From positions 1-8,154 of the forward strand of contig USNC01000055.1 in the NCBI GenBank assembly GCA_900555915.1: DNA of 8,154 bases. Reading direction: 5' to 3'. The notes below the pieces were generated by a model that saw only the letters and a list, made by a program, of their open reading frames with translations, searched no databases and was not told where the DNA came from. Position 1 is the first letter of the stretch; every line of letters begins with the position of its first letter. This DNA comes from an uncultured Porphyromonadaceae bacterium. GTDB lineage: Bacteria; Bacteroidota; Bacteroidia; Bacteroidales; Muribaculaceae. The translations under genes were made by a program, and so were the position numbers. Positions 1 through 5,687 of this stretch are shown here, one piece after another.

Positions 1-47
1 CTACACGCGTAAGATCGTCGGCAGCGTCAGATGTGTATAAGAGACAG
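1..47 (+). other. Illumina/Nextera adapter and index left at the contig end (artefact)
   Basis: Bases 1-6 match the 3' end of the P5 oligo. Bases 7-14 (GCGTAAGA) match a Nextera i5 index, as I recall it S517/N517. Bases 15-28 are the read-1 adapter start (TCGTCGGCAGCGTC), and 29-47 are the 19-bp Tn5 mosaic end (AGATGTGTATAAGAGACAG). This is library construction sequence, not genome. Reading frames that run into it give peptides such as MCIRDR and MYKRQ, and on the minus strand SYTHLTLPTI, which are typical adapter translations. Any gene call starting before base 48 is therefore wrong. Confidence 0.98.
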
Positions 48-315
48 GATGAACAACTATTCCGGCAACGAGACCGTCAACGCCGGCACCGGCAAGGAAC
101 TCACGATAAAGGAACTGACAGAACTCGTGGCCGGAATCGTAGGCTACAGAGGACGCATAGAGTGGGACACGACACGCCCCAACGGCACACCCCGCAAACT
201 GCTCGATGTCAGCAAGGCCACCACCCTCGGCTGGACCTACCGCACCGAACTCCCCGACGGCATCCGCCTCGCCTACGACGACTTCCTCCACAACCCCATG
301 CGCGCCGAACGCTGA
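48..315 (+). CDS. fcl: GDP-L-fucose synthase, C-terminal fragment (5'-truncated)
   Basis: This is the last 89 or so codons of a GDP-L-fucose synthase (GDP-4-keto-6-deoxymannose epimerase/reductase, SDR superfamily). The enzyme makes GDP-L-fucose in the cytoplasm for surface glycans and capsule. The visible protein begins MNNYSGNETVNAGTG, then KELTIKELTELVAGIVG, then the diagnostic DTTRPNGTPRKLLDVSK segment and a terminal GWTYRTELPDGIRLAY helix. These match the substrate-binding C-terminal part of the family. The N-terminal Rossmann half with the NADP-binding GxxGxxG and the YxxxK site is missing because the contig begins here. The ATG at 49 is internal, not the start. It ends at TGA 313-315, 2 bp from the stop of the convergent cdaA, with no room for a separate terminator. 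The partner gene gmd (GDP-mannose 4,6-dehydratase) is often adjacent in this phylum and may lie off the left edge. Confidence 0.92.
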
Positions 316-317
316 CG

Positions 318-1091
318 TCAGTTGTCGAAGATGGAGGAGAGCTGCTTCTCCAGGTCGGTGCTGTTGATCTTGGTGGTCAGCATGCCGTCTTTGGCCACAG
401 AGATGTTGCCCGTCTCCTCGCTCACCACGATGCAGAGCGCATCGGTGGCCTGGCTCATGCCGAGAGCCGCACGGTGGCGCAGTCCGAGGTGCTTCGGCAG
501 ATTCATGTCGTGGCTCACAGGCAGGATACAACCCACCGACGCTATGCGGCGGTGGGCGATGATGAGCGCCCCGTCGTGGAGCGGAGAGTTCTTGAAAAAG
601 ATATTCTCGATCAGGCGCGTATTGATGTTGGCGTCGATGATGTCGCCCGTCTGTTCGTAGTCGTCGAGGGGCACCTTACGCTGGAAGCATATCAGCGCCC
701 CCGTCTTTGATTTCGACATCGACATGCAGGCGTAGACCACCGACATCACCAGCCCGAGGTAAGCCGCCGACTCCTCTTCCTGGCTGTGGCTGAAAAGACG
801 CTTCAGTTGCCGGATATGGCCCTGCGACCCTATGTCGATAAGGAAACGCTTTATCTGGTCCTGGAAGAGGATGACAAGCACTATGAGGCCGATGCTCATG
901 AATTTGTCGAGGATAGTGCCGGTAAGCCGCATGTCGAGAATCTCCGCAGCCACCACCCACACCATGATGAAGAGGAGCACCCCATAGAAAAGGCTCAGAG
1001 TGCCCGAACTTTTCATCACCTTGTAGAGATAGAAGAGCAGACCTCCCACTATCAGGATGTCGAGTATGTCTTTTATGCCGAAGTCAATCAT
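318..1091 (-). CDS. cdaA: Diadenylate cyclase CdaA (DacA), membrane c-di-AMP synthase
   Basis: Makes cyclic di-AMP from two ATP at the inner membrane. In other bacteria this messenger controls potassium/osmolyte balance and envelope homeostasis. The 257-residue length is normal for the CdaA family. Three hydrophobic segments come first (about residues 8-26, 34-52 and 66-76), then a linker helix, then a DisA_N/DAC domain from about residue 90. The two catalytic signatures are intact: DGA at 173-175 within SPLHDGALII, and RHRAA at 205-209 within LGLRHRAALG. A GALI strand (131-134) and SEETG (224-228) also fit. It lies 33 bp downstream of folP on the same strand, so it is probably cotranscribed with folP. 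There is no cdaR (YbbR-domain regulator) or glmM beside it, unlike the Firmicutes operon. It is convergent with the fucose synthase gene. Family assignment is firm; the physiological role here is inferred. Confidence 0.95.
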   Translation of the reverse strand: MIDFGIKDILDILIVGGLLFYLYKVMKSSGTLSLFYGVLLFIMVWVVAAEILDMRLTGTILDKFMSIGLIVLVILFQDQIKRFLIDIGSQGHIRQLKRLFSHSQEEESAAYLGLVMSVVYACMSMSKSKTGALICFQRKVPLDDYEQTGDIIDANINTRLIENIFFKNSPLHDGALIIAHRRIASVGCILPVSHDMNLPKHLGLRHRAALGMSQATDALCIVVSEETGNISVAKDGMLTTKINSTDLEKQLSSIFDN

Positions 1092-1124
1092 TCGTTCTGG
1101 TTTGGAATTCCGCTTTTGGCGAAA

Positions 1125-1997
1125 TTATAGGGTTAGAAATTTCGTGTCGGGTATTTCCGCTATCCGCGACTGCAGCAGTCCGCATACGCGCAGCGCCTGC
1201 ACCGTGGCCGCCACGTCGTGCACTCTCAGGATATGTGCGCCGTGCATGGCGGCGAAGGTGTTGAGGGCGATGGTGCCGGGCAGGGCTTCGGCGGGAGTGA
1301 TGCCGAGCGGACGCCATATCATCGACTTGCGCGAGATGCCCACGAGCACCGGAAGCCCCATGCGCGCGAACTCTCCGAGGCGGGCCATCATCTCATAGTT
1401 CTGCCCGGCGGTCTTGGCAAAACCGAATCCGGGGTCTACTATTATGTCGCATACCCCCCGCTCGCGGAGGTCTCTGATGCGGAAGGCCAGTTCGGTGATC
1501 ACGTCGGCCGTCACATCCGCGTAGTCGGTGAGCGAAGACATGGTGGCCGGTGTGCCCCGCATGTGCATCAGTATGTATGGCACGCGCAGTTCCGCCACGG
1601 TGTCATACATGGCGGGGTCGTCGCCTCCCGTTATGTCGTTGATGATGTCGGCTCCGGCCTCCACCGACCGCCGGGCCACAGAGGCCCTGAAAGTGTCGAC
1701 CGAGATGATGGCGCCGGGCCATTCGCGCCGTGTCACGGCGATTGCTGTCCGGAGGCGCATCCATTCCGTATCCTCGTCTATCGGTTCCGAGCCTGGCCGC
1801 GTGCTGCACGCGCCGATGTCGATTATGTCGGCGCCCTCGTCGCGGATCTGGCGCACCCTGGCAGCCACCGCTTCGGAGTCGAGCGCGCGGCATCCGCCGT
1901 AGAAGGAATCGGAAGTGACGTTGAGTATTCCCATCACTTTCGGAGTGTCGAGCGCCATAAGCCGGCCGCGTATGTTGATAGTTAAATCTGCGTTCAT
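1125..1997 (-). CDS. folP: Dihydropteroate synthase
   Basis: Condenses 6-hydroxymethyl-7,8-dihydropterin diphosphate with p-aminobenzoate to give dihydropteroate, the folate-pathway step blocked by sulfonamides. From the chosen ATG at 1997 it is 290 residues, normal for a TIM-barrel DHPS. Motifs in order: GILNVTSDSF (23-32), GACSTRPGSEP (62-72), SVDTF (99-103), INDITGG (119-125), HMRGTP (145-150), DPGFGFAKT (188-196), GISRKS (220-225) and RVHDV (258-262). These cover the pterin, diphosphate and pABA sites. The frame is open to 2093, but the extra 32 residues would run through the AT-rich promoter region and lie outside the family, so the ATG at 1997 is preferred. A second Met at 1958 would remove residues before the first strand and is less likely. 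It is first in a leftward unit with cdaA and divergent from rplS. Nothing looks truncated or acquired. Confidence 0.96.
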   Translation of the reverse strand: MNADLTINIRGRLMALDTPKVMGILNVTSDSFYGGCRALDSEAVAARVRQIRDEGADIIDIGACSTRPGSEPIDEDTEWMRLRTAIAVTRREWPGAIISVDTFRASVARRSVEAGADIINDITGGDDPAMYDTVAELRVPYILMHMRGTPATMSSLTDYADVTADVITELAFRIRDLRERGVCDIIVDPGFGFAKTAGQNYEMMARLGEFARMGLPVLVGISRKSMIWRPLGITPAEALPGTIALNTFAAMHGAHILRVHDVAATVQALRVCGLLQSRIAEIPDTKFLTL

Positions 1998-2021
1998 TTC
2001 AATGCTATATAAACTCAACTG

Positions 2022-2053
2022 CAAATTTAATAATTTTTTGGCGGTTAGCGAAA
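2022..2053 (-). promoter_or_regulatory. Putative sigma-ABfr-type promoter for folP-cdaA
   Basis: On the minus strand 2029-2022 reads TAAATTTG, a full match to the Bacteroidota -7 element TAnnTTTG. About 19 bp upstream, 2053-2049 reads TTTCG, only a weak version of the -33 TTTG/TTG element. The predicted start would be around 2015, leaving a leader of 15-20 nt before the folP ATG at 1997. The -7 match is seen directly. The assignment is inferred from consensus and position. Confidence 0.5.
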
Positions 2054-2068
2054 TTTTTTGTAATTTTG
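2037..2068 (+). promoter_or_regulatory. Putative sigma-ABfr-type promoter for rplS
   Basis: TTTG at 2037-2040 (end of a T run) and TAATTTTG at 2061-2068 match the Bacteroidota -33/-7 consensus (TTTG and TAnnTTTG) with a 20-bp spacer, which is in the normal range. Transcription should start near 2075, giving an rplS leader of about 95 nt. The promoter is interleaved with the folP promoter on the other strand: this -33 box sits inside the folP spacer. Confidence 0.7.
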
Positions 2069-2087
2069 CACCCGGATTTGCAATCGC

Positions 2088-2135
2088 TGGCAAGAGCGGC
2101 GCGAGAGTGGCGCCGTGTGAAAAGGATACTTGCTA
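2088..2135 (+). promoter_or_regulatory. Candidate structured 5' leader of rplS (possible bL19 autoregulation)
   Basis: Within the predicted rplS leader, TGGCAAG (2088-2094) can pair with CTTGCTA (2129-2135), including one G-U pair, to form a 7-bp outer stem. Inside it CGGCGC (2097-2102) pairs perfectly with GCGCCG (2110-2115) around a 7-nt loop. The purine-rich 3' side of the internal loop (2116-2128) is unpaired. Ribosomal protein genes commonly carry leaders bound by their own product, so this is a reasonable candidate. It was folded by eye only and has no comparative support here. Confidence 0.35.
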
Positions 2136-2169
2136 TGTTGCAGACTTAATTTAAACACCTTAAAGCAAA

Positions 2170-2532
2170 ATGGATTTAATCAAAATCGCGGAGGAAGCAT
2201 TCGCAACTCCGAAAAAAGAATTCGATCAGTTCGGTCCCGGCGACACCATCACTGTCGCTTACCGTATCAAGGAGGGTAACAAGGAGCGTATCCAGCAGTA
2301 TCGCGGCGTAGTGATCCGCATCTCCGGCCATCAGGACAAGAAGCGCTTCACTGTGCGCAAGGTTTCCGACGGCATCGGCGTGGAACGTATCTTCCCCATC
2401 GAATCTCCTTTCATCGAATCTATCACAGTCAACAAACTGGGTAAGGTTCGCCGCGCAAAACTCTACTATCTGCGCAATCTCACAGGCAAGAAGGCCCGCA
2501 TCAAGGAGCGCTTCGTAAAGAAAGAGAAATAA
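2170..2532 (+). CDS. rplS: 50S ribosomal protein L19 (bL19)
   Basis: Ribosomal large-subunit protein at the 30S/50S interface. The 120-residue product matches the family along its length: N-terminal helix MDLIKIAEE, then FGPGDTITVAYRIKEGNKERIQQYRGVVI, the VRKVSDGIGVERIFP segment, and the C-terminal signature GKVRRAKLYYLR. The tail is slightly extended and lysine-rich (KERFVKKEK). The ATG at 2170 is preceded by an A-rich stretch (TTAAAGCAAA) and no Shine-Dalgarno sequence, as is usual in Bacteroidota. It is not in the rpsP-rimM-trmD-rplS operon known from other phyla. Here it stands alone between its own promoter and a strong terminator, divergent from folP. Confidence 0.97.
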   Translation: MDLIKIAEEAFATPKKEFDQFGPGDTITVAYRIKEGNKERIQQYRGVVIRISGHQDKKRFTVRKVSDGIGVERIFPIESPFIESITVNKLGKVRRAKLYYLRNLTGKKARIKERFVKKEK

Positions 2533-2560
2533 TTCTTTCAGGCCGAAAGTTGATTCAAAT

Positions 2561-2592
2561 AAAAATCGGACGGAGTTTTCCGCCCGATTTTT
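2561..2592 (+). terminator. Intrinsic terminator after rplS, symmetrical
   Basis: AAAAATCGG (2561-2569) pairs with CCGATTTTT (2584-2592), and inside it CGGA (2571-2574) pairs with TCCG (2579-2582) across a GTTT loop, with one A-C mismatch (2570/2583). The T tract is part of the 3' arm, and the matching A tract on the 5' side would let it also work for leftward transcripts. It begins 28 bp after the rplS stop, so rplS and rsgA are probably separate transcription units. Confidence 0.88.
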
Positions 2593-2661
2593 GTTATTAT
2601 AGTGTATGGAGTTATCACAGTCTTGACTTTTGAGGCAAGGCAATGAAATGTAATTGACAGT

Positions 2662-3651
2662 ATGGCGAAAAAAGATAAACGACAGAAGGTGACGCTGACC
2701 GCCGATGCGCGTCATGGCATGGTGGTGCGTACCACAGGGAGCACTTATGAAGTGCGTCTCGACGACGGCTCCGCCGTAAGCTGCGTGATAAAGGGCAATT
2801 TCCGTATCAAGGGAATCCGGACCACAAACCCCGTGGCAGTTGGCGACCGCGTAATGGCAGTCCGGGCCACCGACGATGTCTGGTATATCACCGACATCCT
2901 TCCGCGCCGCAACTATATCATACGCCGCGCCTCCAACCTGTCGAAGGAATCGCACATCCTCGCAGCCAACATCGACAAGGCTTTCCTCGTGGTCACTCTC
3001 CGCGACCCTGAAGTGCCGCTCACTTTCATCGACCGTTTCCTCGCCACCGCCGAGGCCTACCGCATTCCGGCCAACATCATTCTCAACAAGTCAGACCTCT
3101 GGGACGGCGACGACCGCGAAGTGGGCGGCGCCATGAAGTATCTCTACGACTCCATCGGCTATCCGGTGCTGACAGTCTCGGCCGCCACCGGCGACGGACT
3201 CGACCTGCTGCGCGATGCCACTCGAGACTGCATGAGCCTCATGGCGGGCAACAGCGGAGTGGGAAAGTCGACACTTATCAACGCGCTTGTGCCGGGTGCC
3301 GGACTGCGTACAGGCGAGATCTCCGACCTCTACCGCACCGGAACGCACACCACCACATTCTCCGAGATGATCGACCTCCCCTATGGCGGCGAGATAATCG
3401 ACATACCCGGAGTGAGAAGTTTCGGCACCATCGACTTCACCGTAGAGGACACCGGACATTTCTTCCCCGAGATATTCCGCGAGGCGCGCCATTGCAAATA
3501 CAGCGATTGCCGCCACACCGGCGAACCCGGGTGCGCCGTGCGTGAAGCCGTCGAAGAGCACCGCATCGCAGAGTCACGCTACGCCTCCTATCTTAGCATC
3601 CTCGAGGAAGTCCTTGCCGGCGACTCCGACAAATACCGAAAACCCTTCTAA
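2662..3651 (+). CDS. rsgA: Ribosome small-subunit-dependent GTPase A (RsgA/YjeQ/YloQ)
   Basis: A late-stage 30S assembly GTPase that checks the decoding centre and releases RbfA-type factors. The 329-residue protein has an N-terminal OB fold (about 15-82), a circularly permuted GTPase domain and a C-terminal zinc domain. The G motifs occur in the permuted order diagnostic of the family: NKSD (142-145, G4), SAATG (173-177, G5), GNSGVGKST (196-204, G1), THTTT (228-232, G2) and DIPG (247-250, G3). The zinc site is C278-x4-C283-x-H285-x5-C291; the first spacing is shorter than the x7 of E. coli RsgA. The lysine-rich N-terminus (MAKKDKRQK) fits rRNA contact. I found no convincing TTTG/TAnnTTTG promoter in the 69 bp between the rplS terminator and the ATG. 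A heptamer array starts 5 bp after the stop. Confidence 0.97.
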   Translation: MAKKDKRQKVTLTADARHGMVVRTTGSTYEVRLDDGSAVSCVIKGNFRIKGIRTTNPVAVGDRVMAVRATDDVWYITDILPRRNYIIRRASNLSKESHILAANIDKAFLVVTLRDPEVPLTFIDRFLATAEAYRIPANIILNKSDLWDGDDREVGGAMKYLYDSIGYPVLTVSAATGDGLDLLRDATRDCMSLMAGNSGVGKSTLINALVPGAGLRTGEISDLYRTGTHTTTFSEMIDLPYGGEIIDIPGVRSFGTIDFTVEDTGHFFPEIFREARHCKYSDCRHTGEPGCAVREAVEEHRIAESRYASYLSILEEVLAGDSDKYRKPF

Positions 3652-3655
3652 TCCC

Positions 3656-3704
3656 TTCACCCTTAACTCTTCACCCTTAACCCTTAACACTTAACCCTTA
3701 ACAC
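3656..3704. repeat. Heptamer tandem array 1 (TTAACCC/TTAACAC type), 7 units
   Basis: Seven 7-bp units in perfect register: TTCACCC, TTAACTC, TTCACCC, TTAACCC, TTAACAC, TTAACCC and TTAACAC. Units differ at positions 3, 6 and/or 7, and the last four alternate CCC/CAC. The array fills the gap between the rsgA stop (3651) and an inverted repeat at the end of the convergent DUF3109 gene. It has no sign of coding and no insertion-sequence features. Confidence 0.9.
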
Positions 3705-3706
3705 TT

Positions 3707-3758
3707 GAGCTGTCGCTCACCGTCCGCGAAGCCATTCGCGGGCGGTGAGCGACAGCTC
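3707..3758. repeat. Long near-perfect inverted repeat over the 3' end of the DUF3109 gene
   Basis: GAGCTGTCGCTCACCG (3707-3722) is the exact reverse complement of 3743-3758. The inner arms TCCGCGAA (3723-3730) and TTCGCGGG (3735-3742) also pair, with one T-G wobble, around the loop GCCA. Together they give a 24-bp GC-rich stem. The stop codon of the leftward gene (3717-3719) lies inside the left arm. Neither side has a T tract, so it is not a classical intrinsic terminator, though a stem this stable between convergent genes could halt or protect both transcripts. Confidence 0.9.
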
Positions 3759-4292
3759 TTCGTACCATTCCTCGCCGAAACGCCGTATCAGCGGCTCCTT
3801 CAGAAACTCATATACGCGCACACCGTTTTTGCGTCCCAATATCTCGGCGCATTTGCATATCTTCCAGCGGTGGTAGTTCACCGCTGTCATGCCGCCATAG
3901 TCTTTGAGGCGGATAGGGTAGAGGCTGCAGCTGATGGGCTTGAAAAACTCCTCGCGTCCTTCCCGGCGAAGATGCTCGAGCAGGCAGAGGCATTTGCCGC
4001 CAGGAGCGTAATATGTGAAGATGCAGTCGCGCCCGCCCACAATGCTGGTGACGAGGTCGCCGTCTTCGTCCACATAGCAGGCACCCTGCTCCCGGGCCAC
4101 CTCCTGCGCAGCCGGTGTCATCAGCGGTATTAGCTCCGCAAGCTGCTCGTTGAGTTTCTCTCCTTCTTCCGGAAGCAGCGGCGCCCCGGCATCGCCCTCT
4201 ATGCAGCACTCGCCGAGGCATGTGTCGAGATCGCATTCAAAATATTCCTCTACTACATCGAGAGAGACTAATGTATTGTTGATCTGGATCAT
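3717..4292 (-). CDS. DUF3109 family cysteine-rich protein, function unknown
   Basis: A 191-residue protein that I recognise as the DUF3109 family, common in Bacteroidota and of unknown function. Eleven cysteines are present. The N-terminal cluster C20-x4-C25-x3-C29-C30, in the context FECDLDTCLGECCIEGDAGAP, resembles the CxxxxCxxxCC clusters of YkgJ-type putative metal or Fe-S binding proteins. Others are C72, C90, the pair C101-x-C103, C122 in the strongly family-like KPISCSLYPIRL, and C146-x-C148. No signal peptide or membrane segment is visible, so it is probably cytoplasmic. Metal binding is an inference from the cysteine pattern. It starts at ATG 4292 with heptamer array 2 directly upstream and no recognisable promoter. 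Its last codons and stop lie within a long inverted repeat. It is downstream of the DUF5103 gene on the same strand but separated from it by 138 bp. Confidence 0.88.
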   Translation of the reverse strand: MIQINNTLVSLDVVEEYFECDLDTCLGECCIEGDAGAPLLPEEGEKLNEQLAELIPLMTPAAQEVAREQGACYVDEDGDLVTSIVGGRDCIFTYYAPGGKCLCLLEHLRREGREEFFKPISCSLYPIRLKDYGGMTAVNYHRWKICKCAEILGRKNGVRVYEFLKEPLIRRFGEEWYEELSLTAREWLRGR

Positions 4293-4295
4293 TTT

Positions 4296-4330
4296 TTTAG
4301 GTTTTAGGCTTTAGGCTTTAGTTTTTAGGC
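4296..4330. repeat. Heptamer tandem array 2 (TTTAGGC type), 5 units
   Basis: Five 7-bp units in register: TTTAGGT, TTTAGGC, TTTAGGC, TTTAGTT and TTTAGGC. It starts 3 bp upstream of the DUF3109 start codon, so in the leftward transcript it would form the leader immediately before the ATG, reading GCCTAAA repeats. Its sequence differs from the other arrays, but the period is the same. Confidence 0.88.
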
Positions 4331-4373
4331 CTATGGGTGGTTGATTTAAGATGCATTAACGCAGTGTGGCATA

Positions 4374-4403
4374 TAGGCTATAGCCTACAGCCTACAGCCT
4401 ACA
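4374..4403. repeat. Heptamer tandem array 3 (GCCTACA type) with 14-bp palindrome
   Basis: Three perfect GCCTACA units (4383-4403) follow a diverged unit GGCTATA (4376-4382), all in 7-bp register. The first part also forms the perfect palindrome TAGGCTATAGCCTA (4374-4387). The array abuts the hairpin at 4402-4425 and lies downstream of the leftward DUF5103 gene. Confidence 0.85.
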
Positions 4404-4425
4404 ATTTTCGCAAATGCGAAAATTG
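4402..4425 (-). terminator. Hairpin just after the DUF5103 gene, candidate terminator
   Basis: CAATTTTCGCA (4402-4412) is the exact reverse complement of TGCGAAAATTG (4415-4425), which is 11-bp arms with a 2-base centre, or about 10 bp with an AAAT loop. Read leftward it begins 5 nt after the TGA at 4431-4433. T runs lie inside the arms but no T tract follows the stem, so termination is plausible rather than clear. It may instead protect the 3' end of the mRNA. Confidence 0.5.
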
Positions 4426-4430
4426 AACCA

Positions 4431-5687
4431 TCACCGCAGTGTGGTGTCGGAAAGAAGCCGTTCGCAGCGCGCCGCCACAGGCCTGTACCATACCTGCACG
4501 CGATATTCGTTGCGGGTCTCGTGTTTGTCGCCCTCTATAAGGCTGCTGTCGGGCTTTCCATTGCCCCGGGGCACCGCCACATAGCGGTAGTTGTAGCTGC
4601 CCTGCTTCAGAGGCATTTCCAGCAGATAAGCCCCCTCGGAGTGGTCGTAGTGCATCCGGTTGCCCGAATCGGGAGAATAGCCGGTAAACTCTCCGGCCAC
4701 GTGCACATCGGCGTCTGCCACCTCCGGAACCTCAAGGCGGAAATGCACCGTCACGTAGTCGGCTCCCAGGTTTGAATCCGTTGAGTTGTATTCCCTTATC
4801 AGGAAGCGCCCCTGCTGGGTCTCGTCGTAACTGTATTCCTGATCGGCGCGTTCGCCGTCGGGTGTAAGCCAGACGTGGTAGTTGCTGCCCATATAGCGCA
4901 CAGAGTCCACGTGCATGTCGTTGTAGTTGGTGCGCACGCTCTCAAAACGCCTGAACTCATTCCCGGCCTTGAATATCAGTTGCGGCTGGTGGCTGTAGAC
5001 GAGCCGCTTGCCGTCCATGCGCGAAGGGGCGCTGATGACGCTCTCAGTCGCCGGGTCGCCGTTCTGGCTCACACGCAGCGTCACCTCCGAATAGGGGTCG
5101 GAGATGCTCACGTCGGTAGGGGTGAGTTCAAGTTCGAGCTGCTGCCATGCGTCGTTCACTCCGCGGTCGGTCTGTGTGGTCATCCTGCCCGTGGTCTCCA
5201 CCACCTGCTCCGCCACTGCAAACCGGGCCTCTGCAAGCACCGTGTCGGGGTCGTCGCGGTTGAATATCTGCACTATATAGTTGCCCGACACTGTCGGATT
5301 CATATGCTCGTTGGGCAGAAAAATCTGATAGTTCACGTAGTGTACGAACGTGTTGGAACTGTAGGCCCAGTCTTCCACATCCGCTATGTTGAAACCGTCG
5401 AGATATTCCGATTCGAGCAGGCGCGACGGCTGCCAGTCTGAATTGCAGTGCACGAGTCGGTATTGCAGGTCGGAATAGTCTTCCGTCCACTCGTCGAAAT
5501 TGATCGAGATCCTGTCGTCGCTGCCGAGCCTGACCACGGGAGGCGACATGAAGTCGCCTTCCTTCATCACTTTCATAGAGTGGAAGGCGGCGGCCTTCGC
5601 CCCGGTCATTGCCGAAGCCGCCATGACAAGCGCCACGGCGGCTGTCAGTGTTGCGATTATTCTCAATTCTAAATTTTCAATTTTCAA
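4431..5687 (-). CDS. DUF5103 / type IX secretion system plug-type protein
   Basis: An exported protein of about 411-418 residues that I recognise as the DUF5103 family. One member in Flavobacterium is the plug that seals the SprA translocon of the type IX secretion system. The N-terminus has a signal peptide (hydrophobic core IIATLTAAVALVMAASAM, likely cleavage near GAKA). The typical N-terminal domain follows: VRLGSDDRISINFDEW, LVHCNSDWQPSRLLESEYL, NTFVHYVNYQIFLPNEH and SGNYIVQIFNRDDPD. A C-terminal region (HVAGEFTGYSPDSGNRM) resembles the early-set/CBM48-like beta sandwich. There is no ATG near the start. An in-frame stop at 5693-5691 limits the start to TTG 5687 (11-bp overlap with the GH3 gene) or TTG 5666, which gives a cleaner signal peptide beginning MRIIATL. 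Both TTGs are inside a heptamer array. A periplasmic or outer-membrane location is likely. Whether this genome has a working type IX system cannot be judged from this window. Confidence 0.85.
   Translation of the reverse strand: MKIENLELRIIATLTAAVALVMAASAMTGAKAAAFHSMKVMKEGDFMSPPVVRLGSDDRISINFDEWTEDYSDLQYRLVHCNSDWQPSRLLESEYLDGFNIADVEDWAYSSNTFVHYVNYQIFLPNEHMNPTVSGNYIVQIFNRDDPDTVLAEARFAVAEQVVETTGRMTTQTDRGVNDAWQQLELELTPTDVSISDPYSEVTLRVSQNGDPATESVISAPSRMDGKRLVYSHQPQLIFKAGNEFRRFESVRTNYNDMHVDSVRYMGSNYHVWLTPDGERADQEYSYDETQQGRFLIREYNSTDSNLGADYVTVHFRLEVPEVADADVHVAGEFTGYSPDSGNRMHYDHSEGAYLLEMPLKQGSYNYRYVAVPRGNGKPDSSLIEGDKHETRNEYRVQVWYRPVAARCERLLSDTTLR

Larger units (their letters stand above)
4354..4444. 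repeat. Imperfect direct repeat pair duplicating the 3' end of the DUF5103 gene
   Basis: Bases 4354-4369 and 4429-4444 match at 14 of 16 positions, including the identical 10-mer CGCAGTGTGG (4360-4369 and 4435-4444). The right copy encodes the last residues and stop of the DUF5103 protein (TLR plus TGA, read leftward). The left copy also reads TLR plus a stop (TAA). The 59 bp between them contain heptamer array 3 and a hairpin. This looks like a duplicated gene end or a small insertion with flanking duplication. Confidence 0.6.

Noticed and set aside
31..48. Upstream start for the fucose synthase fragment giving an N-terminal MCIRDR
   Set aside because: These codons are in the Nextera transposon end. 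The real protein simply enters from a part of the genome missing at the contig end.
1..710. Long open frames over the left end on both strands (minus 1-531, plus 33-710)
   Set aside because: They run antisense or out of frame over fcl and cdaA, contain adapter-derived residues, have biased compositions (Arg/His/Gly rich) and match no family I know.
1998..2093. N-terminal extension of folP from an upstream start at 2093
   Set aside because: The extra 32 residues are translated from the promoter region, which carries the TAAATTTG and TAATTTTG boxes. DHPS normally starts close to the GILNVT strand, as from the ATG at 1997.
2629..2658. rsgA promoter (TTTG at 2629-2632, TAATTGAC at 2651-2658)
   Set aside because: The downstream box fits TAnnTTTG poorly and would place the transcription start essentially on the ATG, so I do not list it as a feature.
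3656..4403. CRISPR array or telomere-like sequence
   Set aside because: Units are only 7 bp with no spacers, so this is not CRISPR. TTTAGGC and TTAACCC resemble eukaryotic telomere repeats by chance only, since the flanking genes are bacterial and internal to the contig.
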